The notes: generated by a model from the letters alone, not told the origin. DNA of 64,000 nucleotides from Turicibacter faecis (GCF_037076425.1 NZ_AP028127.1:1642001-1706000), one strand, 5' to 3'. Counted from the first letter of the stretch, positions 8,793 through 17,000 are shown. Numbers and translations: made by a program.

Positions 8793-8868
8793 TGGTGGCT
8801 TGGGACGGAATCGAACCGCCGACACAAGGATTTTCAGTCCTTTGCTCTACCGACTGAGCTACCAAGCC
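8793..8868 (-). tRNA. tRNA-Phe (GAA), array 1 copy 2
   Basis: Identical body to the copy at 7803. Confidence 0.95.
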
Positions 8869-8879
8869 TTTTATTTAAA

Positions 8880-8955
8880 TGGCGGTCCAGACGGGAATCG
8901 AACCCGCGATCTCCTGCGTGACAGGCAGGCATGTTAACCGCTACACCACTGGACC
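8880..8955 (-). tRNA. tRNA-Asp (GTC), array 1 copy 2
   Basis: Identical body to the copy at 7890. Confidence 0.95.
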
Positions 8956-8958
8956 TTT

Positions 8959-9034
<76 letters not shown>

Positions 9035-9053
9035 ATGTTTATTTATTTTAATA

Positions 9054-9146
9054 TGGCGGAGGAAGAGGGATTCGAACCCCCGCGACGCTTTCACGCCCTG
9101 TCGGTTTTCAAGACCGATCCCTTCAGCCGGACTTGGGTATTCCTCC
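9054..9146 (-). tRNA. tRNA-Ser (TGA), array 1 copy 2
   Basis: Identical body to the copy at 8064. Confidence 0.95.
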
Positions 9147-9164
9147 ATTTTTCCATATTTATTT

Positions 9165-9241
9165 TGGTAGCGGAGGAGGGACTCGAACCCCCAACCTCAC
9201 GGGTATGAACCGTACGCTCTAGCCAGTTGAGCTACTCCGCC
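9165..9241 (-). tRNA. tRNA-Met (CAT, elongator), array 1 copy 2
   Basis: Identical body to the copy at 8175. Confidence 0.92.
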
Positions 9242-9293
9242 TTCATTTTATATTAATTTTTCAAATATAATCTTTCTAAAAGATAATATTTTA

Positions 9294-9370
9294 TGGCGCC
9301 CCAACTAGGACTCGAACCTAGGACCCCTTGATTAACAGTCAAGTGCTCTAACCAACTGAGCTATTGAGGC
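9294..9370 (-). tRNA. tRNA-Asn (GTT), array 1 copy 3
   Basis: Identical to the copies at 7313 and 8304; starts the third, partial unit. Confidence 0.95.
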
Positions 9371-9380
9371 TTTTTTTATT

Positions 9381-9490
9381 GCCCAGCAACGTCCTACTCT
9401 CGCACTTTCGTACTACAATCGGCGCTAAGAAGCTTAACTTCTGTGTTCGGTATGGGAACAGGTGTGACCTTCTTGCTATCATTACTGGAC
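9381..9490 (-). rRNA. rrf: 5S rRNA, copy 3
   Basis: Matches copy 2, including GATTGTAGT; nearest 5S gene to the array promoter. Confidence 0.92.
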
Positions 9491-9495
9491 CTTTT

Positions 9496-9584
9496 TGGTG
9501 CCTAGGGCCGGAATCGAACCGGCACGGGTGTCACCACCCGCAGGATTTTAAGTCCTGTGCGTCTACCAGTTCCGCCACCCAGGC
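9496..9584 (-). tRNA. tRNA-Leu (TAA), array 1 copy 3
   Basis: Intact 89-nt form, anticodon TAA. Confidence 0.95.
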
Positions 9585-9619
9585 ATTTCATTATTTCAGG
9601 CACGCGCCTTTTTTTAAAA

Positions 9620-9695
9620 TGGTGTCCTGCAGAGGACTCGAACCTCTGACCCTCTGATTAAAAGTCAGATGCTCTACCAACTGAGCTAGCAGGAC
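9620..9695 (-). tRNA. tRNA-Lys (TTT), array 1 copy 3
   Basis: Identical body to the other Lys copies. Confidence 0.95.
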
Positions 9696-9700
9696 ATCAT

Positions 9701-9775
9701 TGGCTGGGCTAGCTGGATTCGAACCAGCGCATGACGGAGTCAAAGTCCGTTGCCTTACCGCTTGGCTATAGCCCA
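9701..9775 (-). tRNA. tRNA-Gln (TTG), array 1 copy 3
   Basis: Identical body; the repeat unit breaks here and Tyr follows instead of Phe. Confidence 0.95.
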
Positions 9776-9783
9776 TTCTTAAG

Positions 9784-9868
9784 TGGTGGTGGGGGACGGA
9801 TTCGAACCGCCGAACTCTCAGAGAGCGGATTTACAGTCCGCCGCGTTTAGCCACTTCGCTACCCCACC
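9784..9868 (-). tRNA. tRNA-Tyr (GTA), array 1
   Basis: 85 nt with long variable arm, acceptor GGTGGGG, loop CTGTAAA gives GTA. Only Tyr gene in the window. Confidence 0.95.
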
Positions 9869-9884
9869 GTATTCTTTTGTTATA

Positions 9885-9960
<76 letters not shown>

Positions 9961-9966
9961 TCTTTA

Positions 9967-10042
9967 TGGTGGAGGATGACGGGCTCGAACCGCCGACCCT
10001 CTGCTTGTAAGGCAGATGCTCTCCCAGCTGAGCTAATCCTCC
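9967..10042 (-). tRNA. tRNA-Val (TAC), array 1
   Basis: 76 nt, acceptor GGAGGAT, loop CTTACAA gives TAC. Confidence 0.95.
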
Positions 10043-10056
10043 ACTTTTATTTTTAA

Positions 10057-10133
10057 TGGTGACCCGTACGGGATTCGAACCCGTGTATGCATGCGTGAAA
10101 GGCATGTGTGTTAAACCGCTTCACCAACGGGCC
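10057..10133 (-). tRNA. tRNA-Glu (TTC), array 1
   Basis: 77 nt, acceptor GGCCCGT, loop CTTTCAC gives TTC. First gene of the array 1 transcript. Confidence 0.95.
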
Positions 10134-10147
10134 TTTTCGACTTTTTT

Positions 10148-10176
10148 ATTTTATCACGATTCAAACCCTATGTCAA
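10148..10176 (-). promoter_or_regulatory. promoter of tRNA array 1
   Basis: Minus strand TTGACA, 17-base spacer, TAAAAT, about 15 bases upstream of tRNA-Glu: a near-consensus sigma-A promoter. Confidence 0.88.
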
Positions 10177-10192
10177 AAAGTTTTTTTGTTTT

Positions 10193-10444
10193 TTTTATTT
10201 TTTCAGTCTCTTTTACTCTATCCAACCTTCCTTTCCTATTAAAGCCTCAATTGACGATCCCCCTTTAAAATCAGATGTTTTAACGAGGGAAAACCCATCC
10301 ATCCAAACAAGAGAGCTCCCAACCCTCACTGCCACACACCTTTTAATGGCGAGCCTTGCTATTGGGCTTTTTAACTTAACACTAGCAATCGGCTATGTTC
10401 TTATTCGACTCCTTCAAAAATCACGCCTGTCTTTTAAAAAATAA
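10193..10444 (+). pseudogene. possible 3' remnant of a membrane or surface protein gene
   Basis: An open plus-strand frame without a convincing start runs to TAA at 10442-10444. Its end reads MASLAIGLFNLTLAIGYVLI followed by a basic tail RLLQKSRLSFKK, like the C-terminal anchor of a membrane or wall-bound protein, preceded by ELPTLT (not a canonical LPxTG). Its 5' end runs into the low-complexity region next to the tRNA promoter. It could be chance; a gene remnant cut off by array growth is an inference. Confidence 0.3.
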
Positions 10445-10599
10445 AGGAAAACCTTCCGCCTCCATATAAAAAAGGTTCTATAATATTTAGTGTTGCTGAT
10501 TAAGCAGCACTTTTTTCATAGGATAAAAAAAAAGAGACTTCAAGTCTCAATCCTGTTACAATGTTATCGACTAAAACAATATTGAAAGGATAAGATTTA

Positions 10600-11886
10600 A
10601 TGTCTCACTCATATTTTACTAGAAAACTTTTAAATATTAAAGATAAAAATATTACATTTTCAGAAGATTATCTTGAGGAAGTGAAGTTGAACGGAATTAC
10701 TAGCTTTATCTTTAAAGGTATTCTTACGTATCAACCGACTCATTGTCAAAAATGCGGAACCCTATTTGATTCAAAATTTAAGAAGCATGGATTTAAAACC
10801 TCTCGAATTGTCATTCCAAAAGTCTCTCTTCACGATACCTACTTAGACCTAAAAAAACAGCGTTATTATTGTGGGCATTGCCAGTCTACTTTTACACTAA
10901 GTACTTCAATTGTTGAAAAGAACTGTTACATTTCTTATCATACGAAACACGCCATTGCTTTAGAGGCCTAAAATAAAATTTCTGAATGTGATATCGCACG
11001 TCGCCATCAGGTCTCTCATTCAACCGTCAATCGAATCATCCATAGCTTTTATGAATCTCAAACCTTAAACCTTAATTATTTACCTGAAAATCTCTGTTTT
11101 GATGAATTTAAATCCGTTAAGTCTGCTGAGGGGCATATGTCTTTTATTTTTTGCGATGCTGACTCAAAACAAATCATCGATATCGTTGAAGATCGTCGTT
11201 TAAACTCCCTTCAAGCTTATTTTAAACGATACACAAAGGAAGCACGTCATCGAGTAAAAAATATTGTGATTGATATGTACGCTCCTTACATCAGCCTCAT
11301 TAAGGATCTTTTTCCTCATGCCCAAATTATCATTGATAAATTTCATCTCGTTCAACATCTCTCTCGTGCACTGAACAAAACTCGAATCCGATTCATGAAA
11401 AAGTTCAAAAAGCATGGTCGTAAATTCAAACGTTATTGGCGCTTATTTTTAAAATCTCACGCTTTACTTAATACCACCACTTATCGATCAGTTTACTGCT
11501 TTAAACAACCCATGCGTGAAATTGATATCTTAAACTTTCTACTTGATTTATCTCCTGAATTAAAAGCAACCTATGATTTATATCAAGAGTTACTTTTCGC
11601 TCTTCAGACAAAAAACTTAAAACGATTTAATCATTTACTCGAAACGGAACATCCGCTTGTTTCTCCTGAGTTTCAAACGGCTTTCCAAACCTTTAAAACT
11701 TATCAATCCTATATTAAAAATACACTCTCAACTCATTATACAAATGGTCCCATCGAAGGAATTAATAATAAAATTAAGGTCATTAAGCGTATTGCCTTTG
11801 GATATCGTAGTTTCTATCACTTTAAATCTCGTATTCTCATGGTTCAAAATCTAACAAAGCCTAAAACGAAAATCCTAGCAGCATAG
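10600..11886 (+). pseudogene. ISL3-family transposase with one in-frame stop
   Basis: The frame is continuous from ATG 10600 to the stop at 11886 (about 428 codons) except for TAA at 10969-10971, where the intact sister element has an AGT codon. The two halves align with the sister protein along their length. The N-terminal zinc-binding part (HCQKCGTLF, then YYCGHCQSTF) is followed by a helix-turn-helix (SECDIARRHQVSHSTVNR) and the DDE domain starting FDEFKSVKSAEG, with VIDMYAPY and GPIEGINNKIK near the catalytic acids. A full-length product would need readthrough, so the element is probably only mobilised in trans. Confidence 0.88.
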
Positions 11887-11902
11887 CTACTAGGATTTCG
11901 AT
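11874..11902 (+). terminator. terminator at the end of the IS transposase frame
   Basis: AAATCCTAG and CTAGGATTT form a stem spanning the transposase stop codon, followed by a T-rich stretch. Confidence 0.55.
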
Positions 11903-12000
11903 TTGAATTTTCGTTGTAACAGGTTACAAATTAATCAGCAACACTATTTGACAAAGAACCATTTAATGATACATATAGGGCGAAAGAATAAGATAGATGC

Positions 12001-12024
12001 AAAAAAAACACCCCGAAGGATGTT
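12001..12024 (-). terminator. terminator of tRNA array 2
   Basis: Same AACATCC-TTCG-GGGTGTTTTTTTT hairpin as array 1. Confidence 0.9.
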
Positions 12025-12035
12025 AAAATTCATAT

Positions 12036-12109
12036 TGGAGCGGGTGAAGAGAATCGAACTCTCACAGTCAGCTTGGAAGGCTGAAGTTCTACCATTAAAC
12101 TACACCCGC
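12036..12109 (-). tRNA. tRNA-Gly (TCC), array 2
   Basis: Identical to the array 1 Gly gene; last in the array 2 transcript. Confidence 0.95.
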
Positions 12110-12113
12110 ATAC

Positions 12114-12190
12114 TGGGGCGACTGATGGGAATCGAACCCACGAATGTCGGAGCCACAATCCGATGCGTTAACCACTTCGCCACAATCGCC
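12114..12190 (-). tRNA. tRNA-His (GTG), array 2
   Basis: Identical to the array 1 His gene, with encoded 5' extra G. Confidence 0.95.
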
Positions 12191-12193
12191 ATA

Positions 12194-12269
<76 letters not shown>

Positions 12270-12275
12270 TCTTTA

Positions 12276-12351
12276 TGGTGGAGGATGACGGGCTCGAACC
12301 GCCGACCCTCTGCTTGTAAGGCAGATGCTCTCCCAGCTGAGCTAATCCTCC
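12276..12351 (-). tRNA. tRNA-Val (TAC), array 2 copy 1
   Basis: Loop CTTACAA; identical body to the array 1 Val gene. Confidence 0.95.
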
Positions 12352-12365
12352 ACTTTTATTTTTAA

Positions 12366-12442
12366 TGGTGACCCGTACGGGATTCGAACCCGTGTATGCA
12401 TGCGTGAAAGGCATGTGTGTTAAACCGCTTCACCAACGGGCC
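12366..12442 (-). tRNA. tRNA-Glu (TTC), array 2 copy 1
   Basis: Loop CTTTCAC; intact acceptor GGCCCGT. Confidence 0.95.
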
Positions 12443-12458
12443 TTTTTAACACTTTTTA

Positions 12459-12535
12459 TGGCGCGCCCAAGAGGAGTCGAACCCCTAACCTTTTGATCCG
12501 TAGTCAAACGCTCTATCCAATTGAGCTATGGGCGC
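12459..12535 (-). tRNA. tRNA-Arg (ACG), array 2 copy 1
   Basis: 77 nt, acceptor GCGCCCA, loop CTACGGA gives ACG (expected to be deaminated to ICG). Confidence 0.95.
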
Positions 12536-12543
12536 TTTTAAGT

Positions 12544-12632
12544 TGGTGCCTAGGGCCGGAATCGAACCGGCACGGGTGTCACCACCCGCAGGATTTTAAG
12601 TCCTGTGCGTCTACCAGTTCCGCCACCCAGGC
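12544..12632 (-). tRNA. tRNA-Leu (TAA), array 2
   Basis: Intact 89-nt form. Confidence 0.95.
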
Positions 12633-12667
12633 ATTTCATTATTTCAGGCACGCGCCTTTTTTCAAAA

Positions 12668-12743
12668 TGGTGTCCTGCAGAGGACTCGAACCTCTGACCC
12701 TCTGATTAAAAGTCAGATGCTCTACCAACTGAGCTAGCAGGAC
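12668..12743 (-). tRNA. tRNA-Lys (TTT), array 2 copy 1
   Basis: Loop CTTTTAA; identical to the array 1 copies. Confidence 0.95.
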
Positions 12744-12748
12744 ATCAT

Positions 12749-12823
12749 TGGCTGGGCTAGCTGGATTCGAACCAGCGCATGACGGAGTCAAAGTCCGTTG
12801 CCTTACCGCTTGGCTATAGCCCA
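12749..12823 (-). tRNA. tRNA-Gln (TTG), array 2 copy 1
   Basis: Loop CTTTGAC; identical to the array 1 copies. Confidence 0.95.
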
Positions 12824-12831
12824 TTCTTAAG

Positions 12832-12907
12832 TGGTGGAGGATGACGGGCTCGAACCGCCGACCCTCTGCTTGTAAGGCAGATGCTCTCCCGGCTGAGCTA
12901 ATCCTCC
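12832..12907 (-). tRNA. tRNA-Val (TAC), array 2 copy 2
   Basis: As the other Val genes, but the D arm reads GCTCAGCCGGGAGAGC instead of GCTCAGCTGGGAGAGC, a single-base variant. Confidence 0.95.
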
Positions 12908-12921
12908 ACTTTTATTCTTAA

Positions 12922-12998
12922 TGGTGACCCGTACGGGATTCGAACCCGTGTATGCATGCGTGAAAGGCATGTGTGTTAAACCGCTTCACCAACGGGCC
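12922..12998 (-). tRNA. tRNA-Glu (TTC), array 2 copy 2
   Basis: Intact, identical body. Confidence 0.95.
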
Positions 12999-13014
12999 TT
13001 TTTAACACTTTTTA

Positions 13015-13091
13015 TGGCGCGCCCAAGAGGAGTCGAACCCCTAACCTTTTGATCCGTAGTCAAACGCTCTATCCAATTGAGCTATGGGCGC
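13015..13091 (-). tRNA. tRNA-Arg (ACG), array 2 copy 2
   Basis: Identical to the copy at 12459; followed directly by Lys rather than Leu. Confidence 0.95.
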
Positions 13092-13098
13092 TTTAAAA

Positions 13099-13174
13099 TG
13101 GTGTCCTGCAGAGGACTCGAACCTCTGACCCTCTGATTAAAAGTCAGATGCTCTACCAACTGAGCTAGCAGGAC
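13099..13174 (-). tRNA. tRNA-Lys (TTT), array 2 copy 2
   Basis: Identical body. Confidence 0.95.
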
Positions 13175-13192
13175 TTTTATTTATTATTTAAA

Positions 13193-13268
13193 TGGCGGTC
13201 CAGACGGGAATCGAACCCGCGATCTCCTGCGTGACAGGCAGGCATGTTAACCGCTACACCACTGGACC
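13193..13268 (-). tRNA. tRNA-Asp (GTC), array 2
   Basis: Identical body to the array 1 Asp genes. Confidence 0.95.
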
Positions 13269-13271
13269 TTT

Positions 13272-13347
<76 letters not shown>

Positions 13348-13366
13348 ATGTTTATTTATTTTAATA

Positions 13367-13459
13367 TGGCGGAGGAAGAGGGATTCGAACCCCCGCGACG
13401 CTTTCACGCCCTGTCGGTTTTCAAGACCGATCCCTTCAGCCGGACTTGGGTATTCCTCC
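13367..13459 (-). tRNA. tRNA-Ser (TGA), array 2
   Basis: Identical body; 93 nt. Confidence 0.95.
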
Positions 13460-13477
13460 ATTTTTCCATATTCGTTT

Positions 13478-13554
13478 TGGTAGCGGAGGAGGGACTCGAA
13501 CCCCCAACCTCACGGGTATGAACCGTACGCTCTAGCCAGTTGAGCTACTCCGCC
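13478..13554 (-). tRNA. tRNA-Met (CAT, elongator), array 2
   Basis: Identical body; the spacer to Ser has one base change. Confidence 0.92.
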
Positions 13555-13563
13555 TTCTTATTA

Positions 13564-13640
13564 TGGTCGGGAAGACGGGATTCGAACCCGTGTATGCATG
13601 CGTGAAAGGCATGTGTGTTAAACCGCTTCACCAACGGGCC
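13564..13640 (-). pseudogene. chimeric tRNA: Glu body with a Pro 3' end
   Basis: From the 5' end to the T arm this is tRNA-Glu(TTC), but the last bases are CTTCCCGACCA, the 3' end of tRNA-Pro(TGG). The 5' strand GGCCCGT cannot pair with CTTCCCG, so the acceptor stem is destroyed. The intact arrangement in array 3 (Pro 18399-18475, then Glu 18491-18567) shows the origin: a deletion between matching T-arm sequences removed most of Pro and the end of Glu. It is almost certainly not a working tRNA. Confidence 0.92.
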
Positions 13641-13656
13641 TTTTTAACACTTTTTA

Positions 13657-13733
13657 TGGCGCGCCCAAGAGGAGTCGAACCCCTAACCTTTTGATCCGTA
13701 GTCAAACGCTCTATCCAATTGAGCTATGGGCGC
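13657..13733 (-). tRNA. tRNA-Arg (ACG), array 2 copy 3
   Basis: Identical body. Confidence 0.95.
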
Positions 13734-13740
13734 TTTAAAA

Positions 13741-13816
13741 TGGTGTCCTGCAGAGGACTCGAACCTCTGACCCTCTGATTAAAAGTCAGATGCTCTACCA
13801 ACTGAGCTAGCAGGAC
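13741..13816 (-). tRNA. tRNA-Lys (TTT), array 2 copy 3
   Basis: Identical body. Confidence 0.95.
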
Positions 13817-13821
13817 ATCGT

Positions 13822-13896
13822 TGGCTGGGCTAGCTGGATTCGAACCAGCGCATGACGGAGTCAAAGTCCGTTGCCTTACCGCTTGGCTATAGCCCA
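13822..13896 (-). tRNA. tRNA-Gln (TTG), array 2 copy 2
   Basis: Identical body. Confidence 0.95.
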
Positions 13897-13904
13897 TTCT
13901 TATA

Positions 13905-13980
13905 TGGTGGAGGATGACGGGCTCGAACCGCCGACCCTCTGCTTGTAAGGCAGATGCTCTCCCAGCTGAGCTAATCCTCC
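13905..13980 (-). tRNA. tRNA-Val (TAC), array 2 copy 3
   Basis: Identical body to the array 1 Val gene. Confidence 0.95.
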
Positions 13981-13994
13981 ACTTTTATTTTTAA

Positions 13995-14071
13995 TGGTGA
14001 CCCGTACGGGATTCGAACCCGTGTATGCATGCGTGAAAGGCATGTGTGTTAAACCGCTTCACCAACGGGCC
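13995..14071 (-). tRNA. tRNA-Glu (TTC), array 2 copy 3
   Basis: Intact; first gene of the array 2 transcript. Confidence 0.95.
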
Positions 14072-14092
14072 TTCTCTCAAGACGACTTTTTT

Positions 14093-14121
14093 ATCTTAAC
14101 ACACCCAACAAGATTTGTCAA
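14093..14121 (-). promoter_or_regulatory. proximal promoter of tRNA array 2
   Basis: Minus strand TTGACA, 17 bases, TAAGAT. Confidence 0.85.
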
Positions 14122-14163
14122 ATGCTTTTTTTATTTGTTTTTGTCGTTTTTTAGGACTTTTTT

Positions 14164-14192
14164 ATAATATCATCATTCTTTTTATTTGTCAA
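14164..14192 (-). promoter_or_regulatory. distal promoter of tRNA array 2
   Basis: Minus strand TTGACA, 17 bases, TATTAT, 71 bases upstream of the proximal promoter. Tandem promoters are usual for stable-RNA operons. Confidence 0.8.
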
Positions 14193-14385
14193 AGTTTTTT
14201 TCTGAAAAAATTATTACTTTTTTAATATTACCTATTTTAAATTTTTTAAACTTAAATAATTAATAACTTTTTCTGCACACTCCCCTAATCCAATCCCCGA
14301 TCTCTTTTTAAGATAAGTCAAATCTTTAAAACGATAAAAAAGAAAGTACCCGTAATATCTTATCCGGTTACTTTCGGTTCTATAA
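14193..14385. other. AT-rich spacer with the split terminator of the aminotransferase gene
   Basis: No gene seen. Near the right end (14344-14385), minus-strand sequence GAAAGTAACCGG...CGGGTACTTTCTTTTTT forms a terminator-type hairpin that would serve the DegT gene at 15894, but copy B of the IS has been inserted into its 5' arm. Confidence 0.6.
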
Positions 14386-15871
14386 TATTTGGTGTGGGTG
14401 GGATTACTCACACCTTTTTGATTGCCATAAATATTGAGACAAAAAAAGAGACATAGTCCCCAAAATCCTATACAATGTAATCGGCTAAAACAACACGAAA
14501 GGATTGGTTTTATGTCTCACACTAATTGTATCTCAACTTTACTTGATTTAAAAGATAAAAATATTACTTTTTCAAAAAATTGTATCCAAGAAACTCAGAT
14601 TAAGAATGTTCGTTCTAAACTTATTTTGGGAACTCTTTCTTTTCAACCGACTCATTGCTACCACTGTGGTCATTCTTTTGACTCAAATATCATTAAACAC
14701 GGCTTCAAAACTTCACGTATTAAGCTAGTCAAAATTTCCGGATTTGATGCTTATCTAGACTTAAAAAAACAACGTTATAAATGCCGTCATTGTGACCGAA
14801 CATTTACCCTAGAAACATCTCTTGTTAACCCTAATTGTTTTATTTCCACTCCCGTAAAACAAGCCATCTTTTTAGAAGCTAGTCATAAGAAATCCGAAAC
14901 AGATATTGCACGTGAGCTTAACGTTTCTCATTCAACCGTTAACCGCGTCATTCATTCTTCCTATGAAGAACAGCCGCTTCCCTTTAATTCTCTCCCAAAA
15001 GTTCTTTGTTTTGACGAGTTTAAGTCGGTTAAATCGGCCGAGGGAGCAATGTCCTTCATTTTTTGTGATGCGTCCAATGGAAAGCTAATTGATATCGTTG
15101 AAGACCGTCGCTTAAGTACACTAAGGACTTATTTTATGCGATTTTCTAAAGCAGCTCGTGAAGGTGTAACCCACGTCGTCATTGACATGTACGCCCCTTA
15201 TATGACACTCATTAAAGAGGTATTCCCTAAGGCTAAGATTGTTTTAGATAAATTTCATATCGTTCAACTAGTCTCTCGTGCTCTTAATAAAACACGCATT
15301 CGTTTCATGAATCAAAATAAAGAGTTTTATAATAAATTCAAACATTATTGGCGACTTCTCTTAAAAGCCCAAGAAGATCTTAATGCCACTCATTACTTCT
15401 ATTCCAACTGCTTCAAAAAGATGATCTCTCAACAAGAAATTATTGACTTTTTATTAGCCCTAGACCCTGAACTAAAGGAGACTTATGATTTCTACCAAAC
15501 TGTCCAACAGGCTATTAAACTTCGTAACCTTGAAATATTTCATCATGCCATTCAACACCCCTCTGATCTGCTTTCACACGAAATGAAAACAGCTTTAAAA
15601 ACACTCACTCATTATCAAGACTATGTCAAAAATACAATTGAAACTCCTTATACCAATGGAGTACTCGAAGGAATTAACAACAATATCAAAGTCATTAAGC
15701 GAATCGCTTTTGGATATCGTAGTTTCTACCATTTCAAAGCAAGAATTTTGATTATTCATAAATACACTTTTGAACAAAAAAAGAAGAGGAATCAAACCAT
15801 CTAAAGAATAGCCTAATTCCTCCCGATTATATGTATAGATTTTATTCACCCACACTATTTGACAAAGAACC
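14386..15871 (+). mobile_element. ISL3-family insertion sequence, copy B (intact)
   Basis: 1,486 bp. Inverted ends are GGTTCTATAATATTTGGTGT and, reversed from the right, GGTTCTTTGTCAAATAGTGT. A perfect 8-bp target duplication TTACTTTC flanks it (14378-14385 and 15872-15879), which marks a clean and probably recent insertion. One intact transposase gene is carried. It is diverged from copy A at the nucleotide level, so the two arrived separately rather than by local duplication. Confidence 0.95.
14512..15804 (+). CDS. ISL3-family transposase
   Basis: 430 residues, a typical length. The N-terminal zinc-binding region has HCYHCGHSF and YKCRHCDRTF, followed by a helix-turn-helix (TDIARELNVSHSTVNR) and a DDE catalytic domain: FDEFKSVKSAEG (first Asp), VVIDMYAPYM (second Asp) and NGVLEGINNNIK (Glu). 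The enzyme cuts and joins the element ends. ATG 14512 is chosen because GAAAGGA lies 8 bases upstream and the sister copy starts at the same place; the frame is open upstream to 14434 without a ribosome site. Confidence 0.93.
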   Translation: MSHTNCISTLLDLKDKNITFSKNCIQETQIKNVRSKLILGTLSFQPTHCYHCGHSFDSNIIKHGFKTSRIKLVKISGFDAYLDLKKQRYKCRHCDRTFTLETSLVNPNCFISTPVKQAIFLEASHKKSETDIARELNVSHSTVNRVIHSSYEEQPLPFNSLPKVLCFDEFKSVKSAEGAMSFIFCDASNGKLIDIVEDRRLSTLRTYFMRFSKAAREGVTHVVIDMYAPYMTLIKEVFPKAKIVLDKFHIVQLVSRALNKTRIRFMNQNKEFYNKFKHYWRLLLKAQEDLNATHYFYSNCFKKMISQQEIIDFLLALDPELKETYDFYQTVQQAIKLRNLEIFHHAIQHPSDLLSHEMKTALKTLTHYQDYVKNTIETPYTNGVLEGINNNIKVIKRIAFGYRSFYHFKARILIIHKYTFEQKKKRNQTI

Positions 15872-15893
15872 TTACTTTCAATCTTTTAGTTCA

Positions 15894-17000
15894 TTACTTA
15901 CTATTTATAAACAATTGTTTAACAATATTTACCACTCGATCTTGTTCCCCTTGTGTCATTTGGGTATCAGAAGGCAAGCAAATCCCTCTATTTGCATAAT
16001 CCTCTGCAATAGAAGTCCCCTCCTGTATTGTAAAAAAAGGAAAGTCGGAAAAATCCGGTTGAAAATGCATTGGCTTCCAAACAAGTCGTGATTCAATATG
16101 ATGAGATTTCAATTTTTCCATAATTTCCTTACTGGTTACTACAGAACCCCTCTTAACCGTCATAACAGATAACCAGTAATTCGAATGTCCATAATCGCAA
16201 ATATTCATCATTTCTATTTCACCTATCTCTTTAAAAGCGCGCCTATACGTTTCATAAATTTCTTTTTTTCTTTCAAGACGTTTAGCCAACACCTCAAGTT
16301 GCCTACGCCCTATACTTGCCGCGATAGGTGACATTAAATCATTTCTATTCTCAGATAAACAATCTCTAGCTTTATCAACGTATGAGGGGTCATTTGATAT
16401 TAATGCTCCCCCTCCAAATAAAGTCGTAATTATCTTATTTTTATTAAAGGAATAAATCCCTACTGCGCCTAGGGTACCACTCATACGTCCTTTATAAGTC
16501 GCACCTAATGACTCAGCTGCCTCTTCTAAAACAGGCACTCCATACTCATGACAAATCTCTAAAATAGGATCCATATCCGCACTTTGGCCATACAAATTAA
16601 CAACGACAACGGCACGTGGTCGTTGCCCTTTCTCTTTTAATTGTTGAAAGGCTAGCCTTAAAGATTGTGGGCACATCCCCCAAGTTAAAGGATCAATATC
16701 GATAAATACTGGCGTTGCTCCTAAAGAAAGTATAGCTTGACAAGATGGAGGATACGTAATTGATGACCAGAAAACGACATCCCCACTTTTCACACCAAGC
16801 GACTTCAAGGCAAGACGGATAGCCACCGTACCACTCGAAAGAACCAAAGCTTTTCTAGTACCAACGTATGATGAAAGTTCCTTTTCAAACTTTACAATCT
16901 CTAAGTCACCCGCTTGCTCACCATTTAAAAACCGATCAAGAGTTATCTTTTCATTCCTCTCCTCATATAAATGCGGAGCTGCCAAACAAACTTTCTTCAC
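15894..17000 (-). CDS. DegT/DnrJ/EryC1/StrS-type PLP-dependent aminotransferase
   Basis: 368 residues. The fold-type I pattern is clear: ALVLSSGTVAIRLAL (PLP phosphate site), VLEEAAESLGATYKG (Asp/Glu-Ala-Ala region) and YSFNKNKIITTLFGGG with the PLP-binding Lys. The family transfers an amino group to keto-sugars for surface polysaccharide or glycan building. It stands alone here, with no other glycan genes, between an IS and a tRNA array on the same strand. The start is GTG at 17000 with GAGGGGG 8 bases upstream. Its downstream terminator hairpin has been split by the IS. The substrate is not identifiable. Confidence 0.88.
   Translation of the reverse strand: MKKVCLAAPHLYEERNEKITLDRFLNGEQAGDLEIVKFEKELSSYVGTRKALVLSSGTVAIRLALKSLGVKSGDVVFWSSITYPPSCQAILSLGATPVFIDIDPLTWGMCPQSLRLAFQQLKEKGQRPRAVVVVNLYGQSADMDPILEICHEYGVPVLEEAAESLGATYKGRMSGTLGAVGIYSFNKNKIITTLFGGGALISNDPSYVDKARDCLSENRNDLMSPIAASIGRRQLEVLAKRLERKKEIYETYRRAFKEIGEIEMMNICDYGHSNYWLSVMTVKRGSVVTSKEIMEKLKSHHIESRLVWKPMHFQPDFSDFPFFTIQEGTSIAEDYANRGICLPSDTQMTQGEQDRVVNIVKQLFINSK

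Larger units (their letters stand above)
10474..11960 (+). mobile_element. ISL3-family insertion sequence, copy A (transposase broken)
   Basis: 1,487 bp. Ends are imperfect inverted repeats: left GGTTCTATAATATTTAGTGT, right (reversed) GGTTCTTTGTCAAATAGTGT, both followed by TGCTGATTAA. The 8 bases on each side (ATAAAAAA and ATTTAATG) do not match, so no target duplication remains. It sits between tRNA array 1's upstream region and the terminator of array 2. The transposase inside is interrupted by one stop codon. Confidence 0.9.

Noticed and set aside
10193-10444. A sortase-anchored surface protein
   Set aside because: The hydrophobic segment and basic tail fit, but the motif is LPTLT rather than LPxTG and no start is present; kept only as a possible remnant.
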